This document shows positions 34,830 to 48,532 of a stretch of DNA of 64,000 bases, piece by piece. The position numbers and the translations under genes are program-made. Below the pieces are notes generated by a model. It saw only the letters and a program-made list of their open reading frames with translations, had not been told where the DNA came from and did no database searches. Position 1 is the first letter of the stretch. Every line of letters begins with the position of its first letter. Source of the DNA: Cryptomeria japonica. Lineage: Eukaryota > Streptophyta > Pinopsida > Cupressales > Cupressaceae. The DNA is taken from contig NC_081406.1 in the NCBI RefSeq assembly GCF_030272615.1, positions 460,438,072 through 460,502,071 on the forward strand. The letters run 5' to 3'.

Positions 34830-37723
34830 TATATTTATATATATATTTTTGAAATATGTAGACTTCAGAATAAGACATTTAAATGAATAAAAGGTATTTA
34901 TCAATATATATATATATTGCTCTTTCTTTTTATAATTCATTTAGGCATTCTTATGAGTTTTCTTTTTAACTTTAAAATACATACAGAGATTTTTCTAATA
35001 TTACTTGTAGTATGTTAAAGGGGAAATATCCTCTTTTTTTTATAAGGCTAGAAAATATATGTTTTATATTCATTATTTTTTTATTTTTTTTTCTGTTTTA
35101 AGTATTCTGAAACTAATATCTACATTGCATTCTAATAGCAAGCTTAAATATAATCTTTTCTGGTAAACAAAATAAAAGTAGAATTATATGCTAATCCCTC
35201 TTTTTTTTTATAAAATAAGCTACTACTATAGGATTTATTTTCTGCATTAAATGAAAGAATAAATGATAGATTTAATTTAATTGCAGCAGCATAAATAAAA
35301 CCAAAATCTAATGTATGAGCTTTCATATACCATTTCTATCTTGCATAAGGAATAAAATGAGCTTTTATTTGCAGAATAAATATAAATGCAACAACTTTAT
35401 TTTTTTTTTGTAAATGAGGATTTTAAACAACTCATATATTTCATCTTCCTTTTGCAAAACTTAACCAAATAGAAGAAATACATTTCTTTAAGCAAATTAA
35501 AATACAAGGTAAATATTATTACAAATGGGTTTGAAACCCCAACTAGAACTTTCCCTTCCATAGGACTATGAATAAATACATGCACTTTTTTTCTTTTGGA
35601 AAAATCAATACAGCAATGGCTCTTTTATTTTGCTACAAATAAATACTTTTTTTTTTATTTAAACTTTTCTACAACTTAAAACAGCAACAAATCTCTTCAT
35701 CTTTTCTTCCCATCCCATGCAACCTGAAATAAAAACACAACTTGACCATGGAGAGCTCACCTCCCAACCTAGGCTTACTAGAAGCCACCCCTGAGCTTGG
35801 AGAACCAAGCACTAGACGGGTCACAACCAAACAAACAACACAACAAACAAAGGGCAAACACTCAACATGCATTTTCCCATGGCAAGCTACACTCTCACCA
35901 CAACTTGTGGTGAAATTTCCATGGGTGGAAGTGGACCAAATACCATTGGGGAGATTGCAAGCATAATACAACTCAAGCCACCTCATGGCAAAACAAAATA
36001 CAACAAATTCATCTCCACTCCCTTATACCCCCCAAAGGCATAAAAGCCATATTTTCTCCCCTTATGACCCCCAAATGCATACACAAGGCTATGCAACAAG
36101 GGTCACAAAGGACATCCTTGAGATAACTCTCCATAAGGAGAGCCTCTCATCCAAGGTTGTCATACTTCTTCCACCCCAAGACCATCCTACTCTCCCAAGA
36201 GTAGGAGGCCTTGGACACTCCCAAAACAAGAACACATAAACAAAGAACAAGGAAAGGAAAAATTTACACTTTTCTCCTACAAAACAATTTACATATACAC
36301 ATCTCCTCATACAAGCATTCCTTTCTTTCAAAACAACATAAACAACATAATTAAAAGGAAGTAAAACCAACCTTAATCTGCCAATAGGTATGTTAGACTT
36401 AGTTGGGGATGAGAAACCCAAATCCACACAAACTCTTCACCAACACTTCCACAAGAATTCTATCCTACAACTCTTTTAAAAAAAAAATGCATAATCTCCA
36501 ACAATGGAGAGTGGGTGATTACTCACTAAGTCCCTAATCCTTGCCTAAGAAGGCCTCTCTCACACTTCGCAACCCCTTGGGTAAGGTGAGAGTTCCCATT
36601 GGTTTCTCTTCCCAACCTCTTACATGTTGCTAAAACTGGAAAGGGAAAAGGTGAGAGAGGATGGGGAAGAGAGTTTGACAACAAAAGGGAAGGTTGTCTA
36701 TCCTAGGAGGAACCTTCTAAGTTGAATTTTCGCTCACCTTGGGAAAACCACTTTTTGAGGTGACTAAACAGTCACATGGGAGTAGTAACATGTTTAAAAA
36801 TACCCCTAACCCATAGGTCTACCCTTTGGACCTTTGGAAAAGCCCTAAAACTGACCCTAAGAGTCCATTTGACCCCTTAGAAACCCAACTGAAGTTAACC
36901 TACGGGTCAAACCTAAGTTGACCACTCCTAAGACTCCCTACCCAAGGCAAATTTGGGACCACACTCTTGTGTTTGAATGGCTTTGGTAGAAACAAAACTC
37001 CCTCCAAGAGACAAGTCAAAATCAATGACACTAATCAGCACATGTGTCAAGTGACACAATAAAATACAATATAAAAATCACACATGGAATTTGTCTCTTA
37101 TAGGTTTACACAAATAAATAAAATCAAATTAACACACATGCATCATTTACTTTCACAAATAAAATACAATACATATGGGGTGTTGTCTCTCCAAATAGAC
37201 AACCCCTGGCTTAACAAATGTACATTGGTCTAGGTTTGGTTCTCCATATTATTTCCATGGTCAGATGGATAATTTTCCTGCACATCTCAATTAACACATT
37301 AGTAATTCCAAATAATCACAATTATATATATAATTAAACACATGGATTTCATTGCACATCTAACACTCATACATTTGACAATAATAATTCAATATCCCAT
37401 TCATTTAAATTTGATTCCACATAAGCAATTATCATACTCCTCAAAATTGAACCATTCATATAATAAGCATCCTATTTCTATCATCAAAATGAAGTCCTGC
37501 AAATCTAATTATGACGTACATCATTTCAAAATAATTCTATTCTAGCAACATATAAAGTTTCATAATCATAATGTATAAAATGAAGCATCAATATACGTCA
37601 ATGTGATCCAAATCATGGAATCATATAGGTTCTAAATCCATAATGCATAAAATAAAGCATCCATAATAGTCTCAATATGAAAATAACAGAAAATGTTAGG
37701 ATGAGTTGGGGTAGGGCCTCACA

Positions 37724-40700
37724 TAGTTCGTAGCAGCAGCAACATACTTAGCTTCAGTAGTAGATAAAGAAGTACTTGATTATTTCTTGCTAATCCATGA
37801 AACCAACTTCTTTCCAAGAAAGAAAGCTCCACCAGATGTACTTTTTTGGTCATCAACATCTCCAGCCCAATCAACATTGGTATATGCACATAAAGTAAAG
37901 TCATCATCCTTAGGGTACCACAAACCATATTCTGATGTACCTTGTAAGTATCTAAAAATCCTTTTCACCTCACTCTCATGATTTTCTCTAGGATCACTCT
38001 GAAATCTTGATATAATACAAATAACATTCATTATGTCAGGCCTAGTCTGAGTCAAATAAAGAAGACCTCCAATCATAGATTTGTATCTTGCAGCATTTAC
38101 TAGTGCAGAAACATCTTTCCCTGTCAATTTCTCACTTGTAACCATAGGAGTACTTACCAGTTTAGAATCTCCCATACCAAATTTATTCAATAATTCCCTA
38201 ACATACTTAGTTTGATAGATGAAAATAACTTTGTCAATCTGAGTAAGTTGCAAACCTAAGAAAAATTTCATTTCCCCAATCATAGACATCTCAAATTCTT
38301 TCTTCATATTGTTAGCAAATTCCTTACACAACTTATCTTCACCTCCAAAATAATCTCATCAACAAATAGTTCAATAATCAGTATATCATCATTAGTGATA
38401 TTATAATATAAATTACTATCAGCATTACCTATAGTAAAACGAAGCTTCAAAAGATATTTATCCAACCTTGCCAAGCTTTGAGTGCCTGTTTTAACCGATA
38501 TAAAGCGTTTTTTAACTTACAAACCATTTTTGTATCATCTGATAGTGAAAAACCATCAGGTTGCTTAATATAAACTTCCTCATCAAGATCCTCATTAAAA
38601 AATTGCACACTTAACATCCATTTGATAAACCTTGTTGTTCTTATGGGAAACATAGGCAAGAAATAATCTTACAACTTCAATCCTAGCTAGAGGTGCAAAA
38701 TTCTGACCATAATCAATTCCTTCCTTCTAAGAATATCCTTTACAAACCAATCTATTCTTACTCCTTACAACTTGACCATCCTCATTCAATTTATTTCTAA
38801 AACCCATTTAGTTCCAATAACATTCTTATTTTTAGGCCGAGGAACTAAAGTCCATGTGTTATTCTTCTCAATCTTATCTAATTCTTCTTTCATGGCTTTT
38901 GACCAATATTCATCTTTACATGCCTCAATTACTGATACGGGTTCAACTTGAGAAATTAAACATACTCATTAGTTGCCAATATTCTTCTTGTCATTACTCC
39001 ATGGCTTTTATCCCCAATAATATGATCGTCTAAATGATTCAATCTCACATACCTAGGAGTATTCTAACTCTCTGTTCCTCTTCCCGGTTCTTCAGTTACT
39101 ATAGAATTTTTTGATACTGTCGGAGTAACTGGTTCAACACACTATTTTGGTAAAGATGCTAAAAATTTAGATATAATCATTTCCACCATCGGTTCCTTCT
39201 CATAAACTCTAATTTGACCTCTATTCATCTCATCCACCTTGACATTAGCACTCTCCACAATTCTCTGAAATCTTTTGTTAAAACATCTATATGCCTTTCT
39301 TTCATTATAATAACCAAGAATAATGCCTTCATCACATCTAGGATTAAATTTTCCTATGATATCATCTCTCCTAATATAACATTTACTACCAAATATTGTG
39401 AAATACTTAACTGTAGGTGTATTGCCAAACCATAATTCATAAGGTGTCTTACTGGTTTCTCCTTTGATATGTACTTTGTTGAATGTATAAATCATCGTGC
39501 TCACAACTTCTCTCCATTAGATATGAGGTAGACTAGCTTTCATCATCATTGTCCTAGCTACATCCAAGATAGTTTCATTCTTTCTTTCCACAACTCCATT
39601 TTGCTGAGTTGTCCGGGGAGCAAAAAATTGTCTCCTTATGCCATGCTTCTCACTAAAGTTATTAAACTCACCGGATGTGAATTCTCCACCATGATCTAAC
39701 ATCAAACATTTAATCTTCAATCCTATCTCAGTTTCCACTTTAGCCTTAAAGATTTTAAACTTTTCGAATGCCTCAGATTTCTCCCTTATAAAAGCAACCC
39801 ACATCATTCTATAATAATCATCAATGATTAGCATGAAATATCTATCACCTTGAAAAATTTTAACTCTAGGAAAGCCACACAAATCAGTATGAATAAGATC
39901 AAGAACATCATTAGATTTATCTTGTATACTCCTAAAAGAGGTTCTGACCTATTTACCCATTTGACATTCTATACATACCAGATTATAGGGCTTCACAATC
40001 TTAGGTATATCTCTAACTGCCTTAGTAGAACTGTTCTTCACAATGCAATAAAAATTCACATGAAATGGCCTCTTATGCCATAGCCAACTTTCATCAATCT
40101 ATGCAATCGAACATGTCTTCTCATCGGAATTCAAATGAAATATATTACCTTTTGTCTGTGTGCCTATTGCAATCTCCAAACTAGATATGTTAGTCATTTT
40201 TCATTTTCCATCCTTGAACTGTAATTGAAATCCTTTATCCACCAATTTTCCTACACTCAGAATATTATGCCTTAAACCTTCAATTTAATAAAAATTATTA
40301 GTATTGTTCTTACCATCTAATGATATAGTTCCTTTTCCTTTGATCATACATGCTTTGTCATTTCCAAATCTAACCAGACCACCATCAAATTCTTGCAAAG
40401 ATAGAAACTTCCCTTTATCTCCAATTATATGATGTGAACAACCACTATCAATTACCCATTCATCCTTGTCTTCAATTTTAGCAGCAAGTGCCTTCTCTTC
40501 TGGTACATTCTCTTCCAATGTCAAAACATCTTCCTTGATAGCCAGGAACACCCATTCCTTTCCATTGCTGAAACTACTAGCAAAATCTTTTGTCGGTTCA
40601 TCATCAGAATCGAAAATGCCTTCCTCATCCACTATGTAGCATGATTTGTCTCTGTTTTTCTTGTACTTATACTTGTTCTGATATCCAGGGTTAGGCTTAA

Positions 40701-41617
40701 AAGATCTTCTAACTCTTTCTTCAAATCTTGAATTCCTTTTAGGACATCTAGATGCAAAATGACCTATCTTATTACATGCAAAACATTTAAAAGGTTTTTT
40801 CCTTCATACTTACTTCCTATCGGTCCTTTAGGTACCCTTCTAGAAAATATGGCTTCAATTTTGTCAAACTCTTCATCTTCTCTCTTCATATCATTTAATT
40901 CTTTTGCATACGAAGCTTTCCAATCTTGCTTGTTGGTTGATGATGTAGATGCATGAAAAGAAGGTTTAGACTTCATAGCTCCAGAAGGTCCAAATTATTC
41001 AAGCTCAAAAGTAGATAATTTCCCAACCAAAGTATCTCTATTGACAGATGTATTAGCCATTGTCCTCAACTCATTAATTACAGTAGCCTTCATCTTGTAA
41101 GTCGGTGGTAGGGCTCTCAGAACTTTAGAAACAATTTCATCTTCACTCAAAGTTCCACCACAACATTGAATTCCCATAACAATCTCATTTACCCTTTCCT
41201 TGAAGGCAGTAATATTTTCATCTTCTTCCATCTTTAGGTTCTCATATCTCACCAAGTAACCATCAAGTTTTACAATTTTAACATAAGAGTCTCCAACTTA
41301 TCCCATATATCCCTTCTAGATGATTTTTTAGTTAATCCCATTATTTGTTGATCAAAAAGTGCACACAAGAGGGATTTTGTTGCTCTACAATCATTCTCAA
41401 GCTCCTTATCCAAGTTTTCCAGAGGAGGATTTCTAGATGCCAGATTATCAGGTGTAACACCATTTGGCGTGATCTCCCAAATATCCTTACAAAGACATCT
41501 CAGATGAGTCTCCATCTGAATCTTCCATACTGTGTAATTATTTCCATCAAGCCTAGGAATATCTCTCTGGAAGATAGCTCCAGATGAACTGGATGAACTT
41601 GAACTGTTAGCCGCCAT
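37724..41617 (-). pseudogene. gag-pol: Copia-1 Gag-Pol, multiply broken
   Basis: Gag starts MAANSSSSSSSSGAIFQRDI at 41617 and has a CCHC knuckle at 40744-40785 (C-FA-C-NKIG-H-FASR-C). Protease keeps VIDSGCSHHI near 40440. Integrase (about 39980-39510) shows the CIECQMGK zinc-finger end, IIDDY, LDHGGEF and NGVVERKN, so the DDE residues are present though the second motif is altered. RT fragments follow (38900-38300); its active site reads LFVDEIILEV near 38360, so VDD has become VDE and a shift follows. RNase H runs SKLVSTPMV, then YKSMIGGLLYLTQTRPDIM and DVDDQKSTSGGAFFLG, and is cut at AAATN. At least five frame changes. RT similarity to copia-2 suggests the Sirevirus lineage. Confidence 0.9.
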
Positions 41618-41675
41618 AGGATCTTCCTCAAGCGGTTAAGCTTTCTGTAGAGAGGAGAAAAGCTCTGACACCAAT

Positions 41676-42866
41676 TGTTAGATAGCTCAAATAATCGGAA
41701 AACAACCTAGAGGGGGTTGAATCAGTTGTCATAAATTACCAAAACATTTAGCAATTAAATCTTTAATACCGAAATGCTTAAGAAAAATACCAGAATATCA
41801 GTTAAACCAGTTAAGCATAAACAATAATAAGAGAATAGATACCATCCACATGACACCAAGATTTATATGTGGAAAACCTGATAAAGACAAAAACCATGGT
41901 GGGAATCCTACCCATAGTCAGATAATACTTCTACAATAAGTATGTGAATTACAATTGAGGGGCCTACACTTGTAGGAATACCAACAACCTAGAGTGCACT
42001 ACTCATCACAAAAGGAGTCTCACTGACTACATAGAAATCCAAACTATAATCCAAAATAATGAATGAACTGCAATGATATCATCTCCTATGCCTAAGTATA
42101 GTTCCGGTTAAGCTCAATACCAGAGGACTAAATCCTCTTACATAAACCCAACTTGATCTCCAATAATCAACCAAATCCTTTGCCTGAATGATATTACATT
42201 ATTCACATAGATAATCTCCTAATCCCATTCCCATATGATGTGATCTAAAATGATATCTTACATCATATATATACAAACCCTTGACCATAAACAATTAGGT
42301 CGGCCACCAGACAATAAACCAATTACATAATTACAACACATGTCGGCCTTAGACCAAACAAATAATATCGAACACAAAAGACATCTTGAAAATACATCAA
42401 GAGGTCCAATCCACATGTTACATTAAGCCAGTCCATAACCTAGATCAACTAGGACCCAATATAGGTCCACATGCTAAAGAAATGATCTCCATCCACCAAG
42501 TCTCAAACATGATCACCATCAACATCCTTAATCCATACCAAAGGCTACACCAACACCACTTATGCATATCATCAAAGATCTTCATTATAAGATTTGTCGG
42601 TGAAACCCTCACCAAAACAACATATCAAAATTTTGGGCAAATAGGATAGCATCTGATCACCAGACCAAAACTAACTGACTGAATATGAACATGAATATCA
42701 TGAATAAGCCAATTCCATAACCAAACCATACCAGATCCAAACCAACGAGAAACTACTCAACCTACTGGGACCAAAAGGGTGTCAATAAAGCATCCAAAAC
42801 AACTAGTGTTGACATCAATGAGAAAACATCAATGCAGCACATAATCAATTCCTCTAAATGGCCAAC
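41676..42866 (-). repeat. Copia-1 5' LTR, family A (1191 bp), with primer site
   Basis: Plus-strand ends are TGTTAGATAG at 41676 and GGCCAACA at 42866. On the minus strand it ends CTATCTAACA, then ATT and the primer site TGGTGTCAGAGC (41673-41662), one mismatch from the usual site. It contains the GTGTTGACATCAATGA phrase near its start and the G-tract AGAGGGGGTTGAATCAG near its end, both shared with the other copia LTRs here. Confidence 0.9.
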
Positions 42867-42941
42867 AAATTCCTCAACCGAGGTTTGACTAAGGCAAACC
42901 CCTATCCACAACCCTTCTTCCCTTCTTTTCTATGTGCAAGT

Positions 42942-44014
42942 TGTTAGGTCTGGGAGGCAACTAAGAGGGGGGGGGTGAATCAGTTGTCAAATAAATTCAA
43001 ACCAAAGCAACTTAACCAAACTTAATGCTTAATACCAATAAACCAAACTTAATGCCGGTAGACTATTTATCAGTTAATTGCAGTACCGGTAAATATTAAT
43101 GCATGAAATAGAAAGACAATATCATCCACAAAACATAACACCAATATTTGTACGTGGAAAACTTATAAGGGGAAAAACCATGGTGGGAAACATTACCCAC
43201 AATCAGATGATACTACTGCAGATAGTATGTGTATACAATAGGGGGTCTGCACATGCAGAAAGGCCAACCGCCTAGAGCTCACTACTCAAACACAAATGCG
43301 AGTCACACTAACTACAATTGGATGGTTAAATCCAATAATGATGTACTACTTAAAATAGTATCTTCATATGCTGGATTCAGTATCGGTGTAGTTTTGATAT
43401 GTGTTCACAAAAACCTTCCTTCAACCTTCAAATGATGTTTGCATGTATTGCTCTGCTTATTCTCGCATATACCTTAATACAAATATTTTTCCCAATTGCA
43501 TATCGATCTTACAAATAAGATCTTACATATATATCAAAACCTAGGACCAAAATGTATAGGTTGGCTTTACAAAAGTTATTACAATAAAACAATTTATGAT
43601 TAAATCAATAACCAATGCAATATCCGATTCAACATGTCGGCTTAATGCATTTACAACAATAATAAATCATCTCCATAGCATACCGTGCTGATCTGGAATA
43701 GATAGGCCTGCTGGTGTTTATCCTTGACCTATTTGCCGGTAACAACAAATATGGAAACACGAATATACCAATGAATAAATATCCAAGACAAACTATCCAA
43801 ACGATGTCCTTGATATAACCAAGTGTTTTCCATATCATTTCAAGTGTCGGTGAATAATATATCCTGCTGGTGAATAAGATACCAATGACTGTGCATAAAG
43901 TCACTTGCTTGTCGGTGAACGTTGCCAAATCTCCAAGTGCCAGTAGGCTTGACCAGAGTTGATAGGTGTTCACATCAATGACAAAACCATATCAACATAT
44001 CCAAAATACCAACA
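42942..44014 (-). repeat. Copia-2 3' LTR (1073 bp)
   Basis: Plus-strand ends TGTTAGGTCT and AATACCAACA. Directly beyond its right edge on the plus strand lies AATCTCCCCCTTTGGC, the complement of the polypurine tract GCCAAAGGGGGAGATT. Contains about 97 bp (about 43348-43445) missing from the other LTR. Confidence 0.93.
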
Positions 44015-44440
44015 ATCTCCCCCTTTGGCATTGATGGCAACACGGGATGGAAAAACCGTCAAAGTGCCAAAACATAAATGCCAAAAAAAACAACATAACC
44101 AGAGATCAAAATTCAGAGAGTAATCAATCTCTCCCAAAATAAAAATCTCTCCCCAAGAGATAAAGTCTCTGCCCCTAGGAGTGACATGTGATTTTCCATA
44201 TCAATCTCTCCCCCTTTGACATCAAATTCCAAAGCAATACAAAAACTAGGTTCAAATACAAAATACCAACTTATTTAGTATACCAACTACTCCCCCTGAG
44301 AAGTAGCTCTCCTCATCAAAACCGGAGTACAAGATTTCTCTGTTAGTTCTGTTGGTTGATGACAAACATCAACTGTCTAAGTTTCTACCGGTGGGGGTAT
44401 GACCCCAAGCTATTCTCTAAGATATTCAAAAGTCTCCTTA
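44015..44440 (-). promoter_or_regulatory. Copia-2 multiple polypurine tracts (3' UTR)
   Basis: On the plus strand CTCCCCCTTTG-type blocks recur at about 44016, 44150, 44208 and 44290, with CTCTCCC and CTGCCCC variants between. On the minus strand these are GGGGGAGA tracts, the reported Sirevirus multi-PPT signature. The one touching the LTR is the functional candidate. Confidence 0.8.
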
Positions 44441-47400
44441 GGCAAAAACTTAGTGAAAATATCTGTAATCTACTCTTTAGTATTCACATAAACCAGTTTT
44501 ACTTCTTTTGCTTCAACATTCTCTTTTAGAAAATTTAGTTTGATATAGACATGTTTAGGTTTAGAATGTAGTACTGGATTCTTAGATATATCAATTGTTG
44601 TTGTATTATCAAAATAGATAGTTATAGGTTCTTTGCATTTTACCTTTATGTCCTTCAACATTTGCTTAAACCATAATACCTGTGTACAGTTAGTTGCTGC
44701 TGCAACATATTCTGATTCTACTGTTGATAAAGATGTGCAACTTTGTTTCTTACTAACCAAGAAATTAATATACTTCCAAGAAAAAATGCTCTGCCGGTGG
44801 TGCTTTTTCTGTCATCTACATCTCCTGCCCAATTTGCATCTGTGTATGCACATAATTCAAAGTTTTCACCTCTAGGATACCATAGGCAAATATTTGTAGT
44901 GCCTTGTAAGTACCAGAAAATCCTTTTTACTGCTGATTCATGATTTTCTTTGGGATTACTCTGAAATCTTGAAACAATACATACTGCATTCATAATATCA
45001 GGTCTTGTTTGTGTTAAATACAATAGACCTCCTATCATAGATTTGTACCTAGTTAGATTAATAGGTGTAGATTCATCCCTTAGTGATAATTTATCAGTTG
45101 TAGTCATAGTTGTGGTTATCGGTTTACAGTTTTCTCTCCCAAATTTCTTTAGTAACTCCTTTAAGTACTTAGATTGACTCAAGAATATACCTTAATCAGT
45201 CTGTGAAATCTGTAATCCTAAAAAGAATTTTATCTCTCCAATCATAGACATTTCAAATTCTTGCTGAATTTCAATAGAAAAGTCTTTACACAAACCATCT
45301 TCTCCTCCAAAGATTATATCATCAACAAAAAACTTCTATAACCAAGATGTCATCATTAGTCACTTTATAGTATAAGTTGCTATCAACATTACCTTTAGAA
45401 AAACCAATCTTCAAAATATATTTATCCAATCTAGCATACCAAGCTCTTGGAGCTTGCTTCAACCCATACAAAGCTTTCCTTAACGTGCAAACCATATCTT
45501 TGTTATCTGTCAAGGAAAATCCATTAGGTTTCTCAATGTAAACTTCTTCTTCAAGATCTCCATTAAGAAATGTACATTTAATATCCATTTGATATACTTT
45601 GTATTTCTTGTGTGCTACAAAAGCCAAGAATAATCTGAGTACCTCAATTTTGGCTACTGGTGCAAAGCTTTCATTGTAATCAATTCCTTCTTTCTGTGAA
45701 TATCCCTTACATACTAGTTTTTCTTTATTTCTGATTACCTTACCATATTCATTACGTTTGTTTCTGAATACCCATTTTGTTCCAATTACATTTTTGTCTT
45801 TAGGTCGGGGAACTAATGTCCATGTGTTATTCTTCTCAATTTGTTTTAGTTCTTCTTCCATAGCTTTAATACAGTGTTTATCTTCACATCCCTCATTAAT
45901 TGATACTAGTTCAATTTGAGAAATAAGACATACCTCTTCATTTGCTAGTCTTCCTCTTGTCATAACTCCTTGATACTTGTTCCCAATTATTTGATCTTCA
46001 AAATGATTCAACCTTACATATTGGGGGTGTCTTTGTTTGTTGTTGTTCTTCAGTTATAGTGGAATTTTCAGATGATACCGGTGTAACTGGATCTTCATTC
46101 TGTACTGGTGTGTGTTCATTTCTCAGTATCTATGTTGCCGGTTTAGAGTCCATATACCTTGAAGTTCCTCTAAATTGTTCATCAATTTTCACATTTGTAA
46201 TCTCAACATTTTTCTGTAACTAAGAAATATTCCTTCATCACTTCTAGGATCAAATTTTTCAATATACTCATCTATTCAATATAGCATTTAATTCCAAATA
46301 TTCTAAAATATTTAAGAGTAGGAGTAATGCTAAACCATAGTTCATCAGGGGTCTTACTAGTTTCACCTTTGATGTGAACTTTGTTGAATGTGTAGACTGA
46401 TGTGCTTACTGCCTCTCTCCAATATACATGTGGTAGATTTTCTTCTAATAACATACTTCTAGCTGCATCCAAGATAGTTCTATTTTTCCTTTCTACAACT
46501 CCATTCTGTTGGGGTGTCTGGGGTGTTGATAATTGTCTTCTGATTCCATTTACTTCACAAAATGTATTAAATTCCTTAGATGTAAATTCACCTCCTTGAT
46601 CTGATCTCAGACATTTGATTTTCTTACTAGTTTCATTTTCTACCATCACCTTGAATAGCTTGAATTTCCCAAGTGCTTCTGATTTATCTCTGAGAAAAGT
46701 AACCCAACACATTCTAGAATAGTCATCAATGATTAGAATGAAATATCTATCACCTTGTAAGATTTTAGTTCTAGCTGGACCACATAAGTCAGTATGAATT
46801 AATTCAAGAGCACTATTGGATTTTTTCTGGAATACTTTTAAAAGATGCTCTAACCTGTTTTCCAAATTGAAATTCCTTTCATATCGGATTCTGAGGCTTA
46901 ACAATTTTAGGTAAGTCTCTAACTGCTTTAGTTGTACTGATTTTCACAATGCAATCAAAATTTACATTACAAAGTCTCTTATGTCATAGCCAACTTTCAT
47001 CAATATGTGCAATCAAGCATGTTTTTTCATTATTATTCAAATGAAAGATATTACCTCTAGTTTGATTACCGATTGCAATTTCCAAACTAGTTTTGTTCAT
47101 AATTTTGCATTTCCCATTCTTGAATTGTAACTGAAATCCTTTTTCAACTAATTGACCAACAATCAAAAGCTTATGCTTTAAACCTTCAACATAGTAAACA
47201 TTGTCAGTATTATGCTTATCATCAAGAGATATAGTACCTTTACCTTTGATCTTTATCATCTCCAAATCTTACCAGACCTCCATTATATTCCTGAAAAGTC
47301 AAGAATTTACTTTTATCACCAGTCATATGATGTGAACATCTTGAATCAATGATCCATTCATCCTTAACCTCAACTTTAGCTGCCAGGGCATGCTCTACCG

Positions 47401-48475
47401 ATTGAATAGTAGGTGTCAGTTGATCTTCTGTTATAGCAACAAAGACCCATCCATTGTCTATCGGATCCTCATCAGAATCATCAGTGACTCCTTCATCAGC
47501 AAGATAACAAGACTTGTCTTTATTCTTCTAAAATATATATCTCTAATATTTAGGGTTACGCTTGTATGTTCTTCTAGCTTCTTCTTTTAATCTTACATGT
47601 CTATCAGGGCATCTTGAAGCCATATGACCAATCTTATTACAGTTAAAACATTTAAAGGGTGCTTTACCTTCATACTTACTTCCAACTGGACCTTTAGGCA
47701 TTTTCCTTGCAAATAGTGCTCCAAGTTCTTCAAGTTACTCATTTTCTCTCCTGCTTTCTTCAAGTTCTCTTGAATAAAAAGCTTTCCAATCAGACTTGTA
47801 AAATGATGATGATGTAGATGAAGTTGATGCCTTAAAAGCTAAATCTTTCTTTATAGTAGCAACATGACCAAAATCCTCAATTTTAGAAGATGAAAGCTTT
47901 TCAATCAATGTATCTCTAGTTACTGATGTATTAGGCATTGTTCTTAACTCATTTATAATAGTAACTTTCACTTTGTATGCCGATGGCAATCCTCTTTAAA
48001 CTTTTGAAACAATTTCATCTTCACTTAAGGTTCCTCCACAACATTTAATACCTAAAACAATTTCATTAACTTTTTCCATAAAAGCAGAAATTCTTTCATC
48101 TTCTTCCATTTTCAGATTTTCATACTTGACCTGGAAGCTCTCAAGTTTTGCAATTTTGACTATGGAATCTCCTTCATTCAATGTTTCCAAATGGTCCCAA
48201 ATAGGTTTAGCAGTAGATCTATCTGATAATCCCATGATTTGCTGATTTGATAATGCGCTCAAAAGTGCTTCTCTTGCTTTGCAATCATTTTCCTCATCTT
48301 TAGCCAAGTTAGGTGGATTAGGTTGACCATGAATAGGAGTAGTATAGCCATTCTTTGTAACTTCCCAGATGTCCTTTCCAATGCAATTTAGATCTATCTC
48401 CATCCTGATCTTCCATTTGCCATAGTTAGTTCCATCAAGTTTAGGAGTGTCCTTCCTGAAATAGTTAGAAGTCAT
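44441..48475 (-). pseudogene. gag-pol: Copia-2 Gag-Pol, broken by several frameshifts
   Basis: Gag opens MTSNYFRKDTPKLDGTNYGK at 48475, with a CCHC knuckle at 47609-47650 (C-FN-C-NKIG-H-MASR-C). The protease active site near 47345 reads IIDSRCSHHMT, so the catalytic DSG is DSR. Integrase 46904-46272 keeps IIDDYS, LRSDQGGEF and NGVVERKN. RT 46011-45300 shows VIGTKWVFRNKRNEYG, KALYGLKQAPRAW, then an extra T before FVDDIIFGGED, shifting the frame at the active site. RNase H (45182-44470) shows YKSMIGGLLYLTQTRPDIM, SLSTVESEYVAAATNCTQ and KLVYVNTKE. The RNK-x-NE-x-G-x-V-x-RNK stretch of RT is typical of the SIRE/Maximus lineage as I know it. Confidence 0.92.
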
Positions 48476-48516
48476 TAGATCTCCTCAAGCTGTTAAACTT
48501 CCACAAAAAGAGGACT

Positions 48517-48530
48517 AAGCTCTGATACCA
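48517..48530 (-). promoter_or_regulatory. Copia-2 primer binding site
   Basis: Minus-strand TGGTATCAGAGCTT, two bases inside the 5' LTR; initiator-Met tRNA type. Confidence 0.95.
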
Positions 48531-48532
48531 AT